Shown: positions 1-7,183 of the stretch, piece after piece
How positions within the stretch are numbered: the stretch's first letter is position 1
Layout: each line of letters starts with the position of its first letter
From: JACRAR01 sp041674465
GTDB lineage: Bacteria > Pseudomonadota > Gammaproteobacteria > Burkholderiales > Rhodocyclaceae
NCBI GenBank assembly: GCA_041674465.1
Contig: JBAYVV010000063.1
Location: forward strand, 1 to 21,624
Direction: 5' to 3'
Length of the DNA stretch: 21,624 bases
Translations under genes and position numbers: made by a program
Notes under the pieces: generated by a model
The model's database searches: none
Told to the model about the DNA's origin: nothing
What the model saw: only the letters and a program-made list of their open reading frames with translations

Positions 1-354
1 GCCGCCGCACAGGTCGCACTTTTGTACTTTGCCAGTCTCGGCCACGTAGTTCACGGTGCCGAATGGGCAGGCTATCGTGCACACTTTGCAGCCCACGCAG
101 ATGGCATCAATCACGTTCAAGGCGCCCGTGGCATGGTCCATCTTGATGGCTTCCACCGGACACGCATGCATGCACCAGGCTTCGTCGCACTGGGTACACG
201 TATAAGGCACTTTCCGCCCCTCGTGCTCAAAGCTGAAGACCTTGATCCGCGATTTGCTCGTGTTAAATATCCCATAGTTCTCGTACGAGCACGCCATCTC
301 GCATTGCAAACACCCCGTGCATTTGCTCGGGTTCATGTGTAAGGATTTCTGCAT
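1..354 (-). CDS. Polyferredoxin-like iron-sulfur subunit of the aldehyde oxidoreductase (AorA-type), partial
   Basis: Only the first 118 residues are in the window; the 3' end lies beyond base 1. The protein starts MQKSLHMNPSKC and has several four-cysteine groups: C-x2-C-x2-C-x3-C near residue 12, a C-x2-C-x4-C-x3-CP group in the middle, then C-x2-C-x2-C-x3-CP, with a last C-x2-C beginning at the edge. This is the pattern of four-cluster electron-transfer subunits (DmsB/HycB/AorA type). The start at 354 has an excellent ribosome site (AGGAGGT at about 361-367 on the complement). A possible sigma-70 promoter lies upstream (TTGACT 438-433, TAATGG 415-410, 17-base spacer). It sits head to head with the AOR gene, so it probably carries electrons from that enzyme. 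Genes further left on the same strand may encode the rest of the complex. The role is inferred from context; the iron-sulfur assignment is secure. Confidence 0.85.
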   Translation of the reverse strand, partial: MQKSLHMNPSKCTGCLQCEMACSYENYGIFNTSKSRIKVFSFEHEGRKVPYTCTQCDEAWCMHACPVEAIKMDHATGALNVIDAICVGCKVCTIACPFGTVNYVAETGKVQKCDLCGG

Positions 355-499
355 TTTCGACCTCCTATGACTTTTATATGTCAATTATATTTACCTTCTC
401 AACCTTTATCCATTATTCCAAGCGAGGCCGAAAGTCAAAACATTATACTGACCGGAGTTGCGAAAAATGGGGCGCACCCGAGTATCCGGAAAACCGGGT

Positions 500-515
500 T
501 GGCATGAGACGTGCT
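500..515 (+). promoter_or_regulatory. Sigma-54 (-24/-12) promoter of the AOR gene
   Basis: TGGCATGAGACGTGCT matches TGGCACG-N4-TTGCW at 10 of 12 informative bases, with exactly 10 bases between the invariant GG (501-502) and GC (513-514). The predicted transcription start is near 526, about 50 bases before the AOR start codon. I did not find the 18-bp element seen upstream of two other sigma-54 sites in this window. Confidence 0.7.
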
Positions 516-575
516 AGATGCCTCCTGGGTAAATATGTTCTGAAACACCTATTCCCTAACAATGGAGAAACTCAT

Positions 576-2312
576 ATGGAAAATATTCTGCGAATCAACC
601 TGAGCGCCGAGGGAGGACCCAAGACTTCCCTCGAGCCGATCGGCAAGTATGCGGGACTCGGCGGGCGGGGACTCACTTCTTGTCTCGTAGCCGACGAGGT
701 TGATCCTCTGTGCGCCCCGCTTGGTGCAGCAAACAAGCTGGTTTTTGCGCCGGGGCTGCTTTCCGCTACGCCTGCCACGACCAGCAGCCGTCTCTCGGCC
801 GGTTGCAAGAGCCCGCTGACGGGAGGCATCAAGGAGTCGAATGCCGGCGGACAACCTGCCACCATCCTGGCCAAGCTCAATTACGCAGCCATCATCCTGG
901 AAGGTCGTACGCCCGGAACTGACCTCTGGAAAATCATCATCGGCGCGGATGGCGTGTCTTTTGAAAAGTGCAACGAACTGCGCGGCCTCGGCAACTACGA
1001 TACGGTGGCCAAACTCGTCGAACAGCATGGTGAAGAAAATGCCTTCATGACCATCGGCCAGGCTGGCGAAATGAAACTCGGCGCGGCCTCGATCGCCTGT
1101 ACCGATCGCGAACTGCGCCCCACCCGCCACCTTGGACGTGGCGGCGTTGGCGCAGTCATGGGCTCGAAGAACATCAAGGCCTTCGTCCTCAAGGAGAAAG
1201 ATGCGCGCTATGCCAAGGCGAAAGATCCGGTCAAATTCAAAGCGGCATCCCTGGCCTTCGCCGAGGGCTTGAAGCGTCACGCCGTCACCGGCCAGGGGTT
1301 GCCTGCATACGGCACCAACGTGCTCACCAACGTCCTCAACGAGGCGGGGGCCTACCCGACCAACAACTTCAAGACCGGCCAGTTCGACGGGGCGTCCAAG
1401 ATCAGCGGCGAAACGCTGGCGGCGCTCGAGACCGAGCGTGGCGGTGAGGCGACCCACGGCTGCCAGAAGGGCTGCGTCATCCAGTGCTCCGGCATCTTCC
1501 ACGACAAGGACGGCAAATACCTGACCAAGCAGCCCGAATACGAGACTGTCTGGGCGCACGGCGGCAACTGCGGCATTGATGATCTGGACGCCATCGCCTT
1601 GCTCGACCGCATGGATGACGACTTCGGCCTGGACACCATCGAAACCGGGGTGACCATTGGTGTCGCCATGGAAGCCGGCGTGATCAAGTTCGGCGATGCG
1701 GCAGGTGCTATTCGTCTCGTCAAGGAAATCGGTGCAGGTACGCCGCTGGGCAAAATTTTGGGCTCGGGCGCCGGCGTCACCGGCAAGGTGTTTGGCGTGG
1801 AGCGGGTCCCCGTGGTGAAGAACCAGGCGCTGCCCGCCTACGATCCGCGCGGCGTGCAGGGCATCGGCGTGACTTACGCCACGACGACGCAGGGCGCCGA
1901 CCATACGGCCGGCTATGCCATCGCCACCAACATCCTCAAGGTCGGCGGCTTTGTCGATCCCCTTGGCACCGCTGGTCAGGTGGAACTCTCGCGCAACCTG
2001 CAGATCGCCACCGCCGCGGTGGATTCGACGGGTTTGTGCCTGTTCATCGCCTTCCCCATCCTCGACCAGCCGGATACTTTCCAGAGTCTGCTGGATCTGC
2101 TGAACTCCTTCTATGGGCTGAGCCTCACCGGTGACGATGTCACCGCACTGGGCAAGCGCGTACTGAGAGCGGAACGCGATTTCAACACCCGCGCCGGTTT
2201 CGGCCCCGCTCAAGACAGGCTGCCGGAGTTCTTCCAGAAAGAGAAGCTGGCCCCGCACAATGTCACTTTCAATGTGACAAACGAGGATCTCGACACGGTC
2301 TTCAACTTCTAA
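576..2312 (+). CDS. aor: Tungsten-containing aldehyde:ferredoxin oxidoreductase family, catalytic subunit
   Basis: The 578-residue product is a cytoplasmic AOR-family enzyme, expected to oxidise aldehydes to carboxylic acids at a bis-pterin tungsten site. The N-terminal domain has the family signature (GLGGRG near 28-33, SSRLSAG 70-76, LGRGGVGAVMGSKN 186-199). The [4Fe-4S] cluster cysteines are visible as C-x3-C-x3-C at 296, 300 and 304, plus C488 in STGLC. Length fits the AorB group of Aromatoleum-type AORs (about 600 residues). The start at 576 is chosen because GGAG lies at 564-567 and the family begins close to this residue; the frame is open further upstream but that stretch is AT-rich and not protein-like. 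A sigma-54 promoter precedes it and a strong terminator follows. No FAD subunit (AorC) is in the window. The substrate is not readable from sequence. The choice of W over Mo is inferred from the family and the radical SAM neighbour. Confidence 0.9.
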   Translation: MENILRINLSAEGGPKTSLEPIGKYAGLGGRGLTSCLVADEVDPLCAPLGAANKLVFAPGLLSATPATTSSRLSAGCKSPLTGGIKESNAGGQPATILAKLNYAAIILEGRTPGTDLWKIIIGADGVSFEKCNELRGLGNYDTVAKLVEQHGEENAFMTIGQAGEMKLGAASIACTDRELRPTRHLGRGGVGAVMGSKNIKAFVLKEKDARYAKAKDPVKFKAASLAFAEGLKRHAVTGQGLPAYGTNVLTNVLNEAGAYPTNNFKTGQFDGASKISGETLAALETERGGEATHGCQKGCVIQCSGIFHDKDGKYLTKQPEYETVWAHGGNCGIDDLDAIALLDRMDDDFGLDTIETGVTIGVAMEAGVIKFGDAAGAIRLVKEIGAGTPLGKILGSGAGVTGKVFGVERVPVVKNQALPAYDPRGVQGIGVTYATTTQGADHTAGYAIATNILKVGGFVDPLGTAGQVELSRNLQIATAAVDSTGLCLFIAFPILDQPDTFQSLLDLLNSFYGLSLTGDDVTALGKRVLRAERDFNTRAGFGPAQDRLPEFFQKEKLAPHNVTFNVTNEDLDTVFNF

Positions 2313-2343
2313 TTTGGGGGCACAGGTAGCAAAGCTCGGGGGT

Positions 2344-2381
2344 CGGGAGCGGTCGGTTCGCCGTCCGCTCCCGCATTTTTT
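2344..2381 (+). terminator. Intrinsic terminator after the AOR gene
   Basis: A perfect 9-bp stem (CGGGAGCGG 2344-2352 with CCGCTCCCG 2365-2373) encloses a T-T mismatch, then a 3-bp CGG/CCG stem closed by a TTCG tetraloop. It is followed by CATTTTTT. It lies 32 bases past the AOR stop codon and should lower read-through into the cofactor genes. Confidence 0.9.
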
Positions 2382-2412
2382 CGGAGCAGGAATCAACACT
2401 TAAAGAGAGAAC

Positions 2413-2637
2413 ATGCGTCTGACGGTAAAACTATTTGCGACCTATCGCGAGGGGCGGTTCGAAATCGCCGAGTTGGAGCACCCTGACGGTTCTTCCGTGG
2501 GCAGTCTGCTGGATACCCTGTCCATTCCGCGTGCCGAACTCGGTTTTGTGCTGGTGCAGGGACGTCATGTCGAACTGGATACACCGCTCACGGCCAACAC
2601 CACGGTGTCCATCTTCCCCAAGGTCGGCGGTGGCTGA
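2413..2637 (+). CDS. MoaD/ThiS-like sulfur carrier protein
   Basis: This 74-residue beta-grasp protein ends in KVGGG, the exposed glycine tail that E1-like enzymes adenylate and that is then loaded with sulfur. The body (MRLTVKLFATYREGRF; VSIFPKVGGG at the end) follows the MoaD pattern: an initial KLFA strand, and an IFPxVGGG end. MoaD supplies sulfur for the dithiolene of molybdopterin, and this copy is probably dedicated to the tungsten-pterin of the upstream AOR. A purine-rich AGAGAG lies just ahead of the ATG. The radical SAM gene starts at or overlapping its stop codon, so the two are translationally coupled. A housekeeping MoaD elsewhere in the genome is likely but cannot be seen here. 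Confidence 0.85.
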   Translation: MRLTVKLFATYREGRFEIAELEHPDGSSVGSLLDTLSIPRAELGFVLVQGRHVELDTPLTANTTVSIFPKVGGG

Positions 2638-2638
2638 C

Positions 2639-3976
2639 ATGGGGCGAACCATCTCCATCGCCCCGGCCAGCTCACTCACCCGCCCGCCGGAGCGGCGCAC
2701 TCCCACCAAGCTGTTCGTGGAAGTCACTTCCCGCTGCAACCTGAAGTGCGCCATGTGCCCGAAACAGGCGCCGGGCGGTCGCGACCACGACGGCGACATG
2801 GACGAAGCCGTCTTCGCACGTCTGGCGCCGGCCTTTCCGGATACAGAAACGCTGGTCCTCAACGGTATCGGCGAATCCCTGCTACACCCGGGTCTGGAGC
2901 GCATGGTGGCGATGGCGCGACAGCATATGCCAGCCAGCAGTTCGATCGGTTTCCAGACCAACGGACAACTCATGACGGCGCGCCGGGCGCTCTCACTGGT
3001 TCAGGCGGGCGTCAACAAAGTCTGCGTCTCGGCGGACGCCGTGGCACCGGATGTCTTCAGCAAACTGCGCGCCGGAGGGAAACAAAGCGCGGTGGAGTCG
3101 GCGTTAAGCTACATCCACGCCGCAGCCCTCGAAGCCGGCAGTCCGGTGAACCTCGGCGTCGAGTTTGTCGCCATGCGTGACAATGTGGAACAACTGCCCG
3201 ATCTGGTGCGCTGGGCATCCCGCCATCACGTCAGGTTCATCCTGGTCACCCACATGCTGCCCTACGCCAAGGAGATGGCCGGCCAGGCGGCCTTCGAGAC
3301 CTCCAACAACGAGGCGCGCGCCCTTTACCAGGAGTGGAAGACGCGGGCTGCGGCAGAGGGCGTCGACATTGGTGATATCGGGCACTACTACAATGTCTTC
3401 CTGCGCATCCACCGCAGCCCGGAGGATGAGCGCGTGGTTGAGTGGGTACTGCGCATGGTGAACGACGCCGCCACCCGCGACATTACCTTGCACCTCGCCA
3501 GGCTTGCCGCAAGCGATGACGGACTGCTGCAGCGGGTGGAAGCGTCTTTTTCCAAAGCTGCGGAAGTCGCGCGGGAACTCGACATCGACCTGAAGTTGCC
3601 CGCCTCGGTGCCAAGGAAGGAGCGGCACTGCGACTTCATCGAGGACGGTTCAGCCTTTATCTCCTGGGACGGCGACGTTCATCCCTGCTACTTTCTCTGG
3701 CACAAATACCACTGCTTCGTCGGCGGCTCGGTGAAAAAGGTCAAGCCACATTCCTTCGGCAATCTGCACGAGCGGGACATCCTGGAAATTTGGAACGGCG
3801 AGCCGTTCGGTGATTTCCGCAGCGAGGTGGTACGCTACGAATATCCCTTCTGCCACGACTGCAACGCTGCACTCTGCGCTGACGTGCGCGAGGAGGATGT
3901 CGAGGATTGCCATCTGGGCACCGTCCCTTGTGCTGCGTGCATGTGGTGCACGGGCGTGTTCCAGTGCCTGCAATAG
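2639..3976 (+). CDS. Radical SAM/SPASM maturase associated with tungsten AOR
   Basis: The 445-residue product has the radical SAM motif C-x3-C-x2-C (C33, C37, C40 in RCNLKCAMC), followed by a NGIGES segment that fits SAM binding. The C-terminal SPASM-type region is rich in cysteine (a CDF..HPCYF stretch, then FCHDCNAALC and CAACMWC), which should hold auxiliary Fe-S clusters. The layout matches what I know as the tungsten-cofactor oxidoreductase radical SAM maturase family (TIGR04317), found next to AOR genes. The exact reaction is not established to my knowledge. The ATG at 2639 is chosen; an in-frame GTG at 2630, overlapping the MoaD-like gene by 8 bases, has a better-spaced AAGG and is an equal alternative. 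It converges with the next gene, leaving only 5 bases between the stop codons. Confidence 0.88.
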   Translation: MGRTISIAPASSLTRPPERRTPTKLFVEVTSRCNLKCAMCPKQAPGGRDHDGDMDEAVFARLAPAFPDTETLVLNGIGESLLHPGLERMVAMARQHMPASSSIGFQTNGQLMTARRALSLVQAGVNKVCVSADAVAPDVFSKLRAGGKQSAVESALSYIHAAALEAGSPVNLGVEFVAMRDNVEQLPDLVRWASRHHVRFILVTHMLPYAKEMAGQAAFETSNNEARALYQEWKTRAAAEGVDIGDIGHYYNVFLRIHRSPEDERVVEWVLRMVNDAATRDITLHLARLAASDDGLLQRVEASFSKAAEVARELDIDLKLPASVPRKERHCDFIEDGSAFISWDGDVHPCYFLWHKYHCFVGGSVKKVKPHSFGNLHERDILEIWNGEPFGDFRSEVVRYEYPFCHDCNAALCADVREEDVEDCHLGTVPCAACMWCTGVFQCLQ

Positions 3977-3981
3977 GTAGT

Positions 3982-4524
3982 TTAAAGCGCCGGCACCCGC
4001 ACCCAGCTGTCGGACGACCCGGTCGACGAAAGCGGTACGTCGAAATACTCCTCGGCTTGGGCAGGCGCAAGGTCGAAGCCGCCATCCAGGAGCCGCGGCC
4101 CGATCTCATCGATGAGCAGGTTGAAGAGTTTCACTCTCACCCGTACCAGCCGATCACCCGATCTTGTTCCTTCCTGCTCCGCGCCCAGGGTGATGTCCCC
4201 GCGCATGGCAGCGTAGAAGCCACCCTTGCGCATGGTGGCTCCGACCAGGCCAGGCATGGCAGCCGAAAGCGCCAGTACGGCACCCTCATGCAGCCGGGCC
4301 GTGTCCATGTCGTCCACCACCGAACCATCCAGGAATACCGTGGTGATGCGTGTTCGAACATACTCCGGATCCACGCCCAGACCGTCAACCAGGAACTCGC
4401 TCAGCGAAGTTCCGTCCCGGACGCGCACCTGAATGCCCTGTTGGAACAACGGCCGCAGTCGTTTCATGCCGCCTTCCGGCAATTCGATCCTGTGGGGACC
4501 TGCTTCCTGACTCTGGAGGTTCAT
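3982..4524 (-). CDS. Ubiquitin-fold (MoaD-like) protein with a C-terminal extension, AOR-cluster associated
   Basis: This 180-residue protein is unlike its neighbours in orientation. Residues about 29-90 look like a beta-grasp domain: a strand (IQVRVRDGTSL), a helix, a strand with VFLDGSVVDDMDT, then a HEGAVLALSAAMPGLVGA segment. A RKGG motif follows at 99-102 but does not end the protein; about 78 residues continue (FYAAMRGDITL..., ending WVRVPAL). I do not recognise a named family with certainty, and I infer a role with the sulfur-carrier and E1 genes from the fold and position. The ATG at 4524 is chosen because conservation-like sequence begins there; the ribosome site is weak. The frame is open upstream but would overlap the divergent E1 gene. 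Its own start is only 53 bases from that gene's start. Confidence 0.7.
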   Translation of the reverse strand: MNLQSQEAGPHRIELPEGGMKRLRPLFQQGIQVRVRDGTSLSEFLVDGLGVDPEYVRTRITTVFLDGSVVDDMDTARLHEGAVLALSAAMPGLVGATMRKGGFYAAMRGDITLGAEQEGTRSGDRLVRVRVKLFNLLIDEIGPRLLDGGFDLAPAQAEEYFDVPLSSTGSSDSWVRVPAL

Positions 4525-4577
4525 CGTGGCCGGAGTTTGATGCAGCCACCCGGCACTGTCAATCGATAGAATATGCC

Positions 4578-5630
4578 ATGGATAAACGCCCCCCGCCTCC
4601 TCTCGCCACCGTCTCCGAACGTTACTCGCGTCAAGTGCGCTTCGCGGCCATCGGTGCGGCCGGGCAGGCCAGGATCGGTGCCTCACGTGTCGCCGTGATT
4701 GGGTGCGGGGCGCTCGGTTCGGCGACGGTGGATCTTCTCGCCCGCTCCGGGGTCGGCGAAATTCTCATCGTTGACCGCGACTTCGTGGAAATCTCCAATC
4801 TCCAGCGTCAGGTACTCTTCGACGAAGCCGATGCTGCGACACAGCTACCCAAGGCTGTAGCCGCTGCCAACGCGGTCGGGCGAATCAACTCCCAGGTGAA
4901 AGTGCGGCCTGTGATCGCCGATGTGACCTCGTCGAACATCGAGGAAATTGTCAGCGGTGCCCAGATTGTCATCGACGGTACCGACAATTTTGAAACCCGC
5001 TATCTGTTGAACGACGCCTGCGTCAAACTGGGCTTGCCCTGGGTCTACGGTGGCGTCATCGGAGCATCGGGGATGGCAATGGCCATCCTGCCCGGGGAAA
5101 CGCCCTGCCTGCGTTGCATCTACCCGGATGGTCAGGCGGCAGGCGTGCTGGCCACTTGCGAGACGGCCGGCGTGATCGGCGCCATCGTGACCCTGGTGGC
5201 TGCAGTCCAGTGGGCGGAAGCAGTCAAGATCCTGATCGGGGATCATCAGCACCTGGGTCGCGGTCTCGCCACTTTCGACCTGTGGACCAACGATTACCTG
5301 CTCGCGACGGGCTTCCCCCGCCAGGCCGACTGCCCCTGTTGCGTGCAGCGCCATTTCGACTATCTGGAAGCACGGAATACCAGCCAGACCACCACGCTGT
5401 GCGGGCGTCATGCCGTCCAGGTCAGCCCGGGCCATCCATTGCGGCTTGACCTCGTGGAACTTGGGCGGCGCCTCGCCTCGTCCGGCCATGTCAGCACCAG
5501 CCCCTACCTGGTGCGCCTGACCCTGGACAGCCACGAAATCACGGTGTTCGCCGACGGCCGTGCCATCATCAAGGGAACCTCCGACCTGGGTGTGGCGCGC
5601 TCGCTCTACGCCCGCCACGTCGGAAACTGA
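4578..5630 (+). CDS. E1-like adenylyltransferase (MoeB/ThiF/HesA family)
   Basis: The 350-residue product adenylates the C-terminal glycine of a ubiquitin-like sulfur carrier using ATP. Visible landmarks are the nucleotide loop GCGALG (42-47), the RQVLFD segment (77-82), DGTDNFETR (133-141), zinc-ligand cysteines C177/C180 and C252/C255, and a candidate catalytic cysteine C194 in ATCETAG. A C-terminal domain after residue 260 ends in GTSDLGVARSLYARHVG, as in ThiF/HesA-type rather than minimal MoeB proteins. The likely partner is the MoaD-like protein at 2413-2637. The start fits the family's usual SERYSRQVRF beginning, but no Shine-Dalgarno is visible ahead of it. The cysteine desulfurase starts 5 bases downstream, so the two form an operon. 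Confidence 0.88.
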   Translation: MDKRPPPPLATVSERYSRQVRFAAIGAAGQARIGASRVAVIGCGALGSATVDLLARSGVGEILIVDRDFVEISNLQRQVLFDEADAATQLPKAVAAANAVGRINSQVKVRPVIADVTSSNIEEIVSGAQIVIDGTDNFETRYLLNDACVKLGLPWVYGGVIGASGMAMAILPGETPCLRCIYPDGQAAGVLATCETAGVIGAIVTLVAAVQWAEAVKILIGDHQHLGRGLATFDLWTNDYLLATGFPRQADCPCCVQRHFDYLEARNTSQTTTLCGRHAVQVSPGHPLRLDLVELGRRLASSGHVSTSPYLVRLTLDSHEITVFADGRAIIKGTSDLGVARSLYARHVGN

Positions 5631-5635
5631 CCGGC

Positions 5636-6784
5636 GTGATCTACCTCGACAACGCCGCAACCTCCTTTCCCAAGGCACCGGGAGTCGCCGAGGCCATGAT
5701 CCGCACCCTCACGGAAGCGGGGGGGAATCCCGGCCGATCGGGGCACGCGATGGCAGTGGCGGCGCAGGGCGTGGTTGACGATACCCGGCGCCGGTTGGCT
5801 GCGCTGCTGGGCGTGTCAGACCGGACCCGCATCGTTTTCACGGCCAGCGCCACCGATGCACTCAACCAGGCCCTCTTCGGGCTGCTCCAGCCGGGTGAGC
5901 GCGTGCTCACCAGCCGCATGGAGCACAACGCGCTGGCCCGCCCCCTGGCAGAGCTGACCAATCGCGGTGTGATGGTGGAGAGCGTGGCTACGGCACCCGA
6001 CGGCAGCATCGACCTCGACGATCTGGAAAAATCACTCAAGACCCACCCGACCCGCCTGGTCGCAATGGCACACGCCAGCAATGTGACCGGTGGCATTCTG
6101 CCGGCTCGGGAAGTAGCGCAGTTGGCTCACGCACATGGCGCTCTTTTCCTGCTCGACGCCGCCCAGACTGCCGGCGTATTGCCTCTCAATGTCAATGAAA
6201 TGGGGATCGACCTGCTGGCACTGCCCGGCCACAAGGGGCTGCTCGGGCCGCCAGGTACCGGGGCTCTGTTTGTCGCAGCCGGCATCTGCCTCACGCCGAT
6301 GCGCTTCGGTGGCACAGGCATCCACTCTGAAGACGAACACATGCCGGAAGATCTTCCCGAGAGACTTGAGGCGGGCACCTTGAATACCGTGGGACTGGCG
6401 GGACTTGGCGCCGCCTTGCGCTTCCTCGCGGAACGAGGTGTCGCAGCAGTCCGCACCCACGAGATGGCACTGACCGGGCACTTGCTAGGTGGTCTTCAGA
6501 ACATCCCGGGGCTGCGCATCCACGGCCTCGCCAACCCGGCTCGGCAGGTGGCGACGGTGTCGATCACGCTGGGGGGATGGGAACCTGTCGACCTGGCCGC
6601 GGTGCTCGAGAGTTCCTTCGGCATCGCGCTGCGGGCCGGGCTGCATTGCGCGCCGGCTGCACACCGTGCGCTCGGCACATTTCCCGGCGGGACGGTCCGG
6701 CTCTCAGCCGGCTGCTTCACCACTGAGGATGATATCAGGCAGGCCGTGTCAGCGCTCGAACAACTGGCGCGGTCTTCAGCCTGA
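5636..6784 (+). CDS. Cysteine desulfurase (class V aminotransferase fold, SufS/NifS-like)
   Basis: This 382-residue PLP enzyme should release sulfur from cysteine as a protein-bound persulfide. The PLP lysine is K200 in LPGHKG, the cofactor-binding histidine is in RMEHNA (residue 97), LDAAQTAG (173-180) contains the PLP-ring aspartate, and the persulfide cysteine is C338 in GLHCAP. The ending LHCAPAAHRALGTFPGGTVR is typical of the small stand-alone desulfurase family TIGR01977. The start is a GTG 5 bases after the E1-like stop codon, and the family begins at exactly this point (IYLDNAATSFPK). Placement suggests that it feeds sulfur to the E1/MoaD-like pair for the tungsten-pterin, or for sulfuration of the metal. 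General Fe-S assembly is less likely because no SufBCDE or IscU gene is near. Confidence 0.9.
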   Translation: MIYLDNAATSFPKAPGVAEAMIRTLTEAGGNPGRSGHAMAVAAQGVVDDTRRRLAALLGVSDRTRIVFTASATDALNQALFGLLQPGERVLTSRMEHNALARPLAELTNRGVMVESVATAPDGSIDLDDLEKSLKTHPTRLVAMAHASNVTGGILPAREVAQLAHAHGALFLLDAAQTAGVLPLNVNEMGIDLLALPGHKGLLGPPGTGALFVAAGICLTPMRFGGTGIHSEDEHMPEDLPERLEAGTLNTVGLAGLGAALRFLAERGVAAVRTHEMALTGHLLGGLQNIPGLRIHGLANPARQVATVSITLGGWEPVDLAAVLESSFGIALRAGLHCAPAAHRALGTFPGGTVRLSAGCFTTEDDIRQAVSALEQLARSSA

Positions 6785-6811
6785 TCGGCGCTGCAAGACC
6801 TGAAAACCTCT

Positions 6812-6845
6812 GTGGCAGCGGAGCCCTCAATGCCGCTCACGCCAC
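6812..6845. terminator. Hairpin between convergent desulfurase and ferredoxin genes
   Basis: GTGGC (6812-6816) pairs with GCCAC (6841-6845), and AGCGG (6817-6821) with CCGCT (6833-6837), with a 3-base bulge. Neither side has a good T-run (the complement reads GTTTTC), so it may act as a weak bidirectional terminator or only protect 3' ends. Confidence 0.35.
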
Positions 6846-6891
6846 CGCAGGTTAAAGAAATCTACTAGCGCCCGAAGCTGGGTCTAGGGTA

Positions 6892-7140
6892 CTAGCTGGC
6901 TGACAGTTTGTTGTACTTCGCCATGAGCTGATCTTGCGACTCCGCATGATTGGGATCATTCGGGATGCAATCCGACGGGCAGACCGTGCGGCACTGGGGC
7001 TCATCGAAGTGACCGACACATTCGGTGCACTTGTTAGGATCGATGACGTAGGTGTCATCGCCTTGCGTTATGGCGTTGTTCGGGCACTCGGACAGGCACA
7101 AGTCGCAGTTGGTGCAATCCTCGGTAATCATCAGGGCCAT
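6892..7140 (-). CDS. 2[4Fe-4S] ferredoxin, YfhL/Allochromatium type
   Basis: This 82-residue cytoplasmic ferredoxin has one C-x2-C-x2-C-x3-CP cluster motif near the N-terminus (CTNCDLCLSECP). The second motif has the eight-residue insertion characteristic of the Allochromatium-type group (C-x2-C-x8-C-x3-CP), and a short helical tail follows. It begins MALMITEDC, as the YfhL-like group does. AAGGA sits 7 bases ahead of the ATG. It lies 43 bases downstream of the binding-protein gene on the same strand and is probably the last gene of the cytochrome operon. That is odd, because the rest of that operon works in the periplasm. The simplest reading is that it serves as electron acceptor of the tungsten AOR, but this is inference. 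Confidence 0.9.
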   Translation of the reverse strand: MALMITEDCTNCDLCLSECPNNAITQGDDTYVIDPNKCTECVGHFDEPQCRTVCPSDCIPNDPNHAESQDQLMAKYNKLSAS

Positions 7141-7183
7141 GGTTGTATCCTTGTTTGTTAATGGAATTGAAAAAGTTGGAGTC

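Noticed and set aside
464..485. Minus-strand sigma-54 candidate for the left ferredoxin gene
   Set aside because: Spacing fits, but the -24 and -12 bases (GGATAC, GTGCG) match poorly.
2315..2335. GGCAC near a GC ahead of the MoaD-like gene
   Set aside because: The GG and GC with 10-base spacing are out of phase with the GGCAC; no real -24/-12 element.
549..2399. Open frame of 616 codons on the minus strand over the AOR gene
   Set aside because: It lies antisense to a clear enzyme with all motifs, its translation has no recognisable domain, and it runs through the terminator; it follows from high GC codon use.
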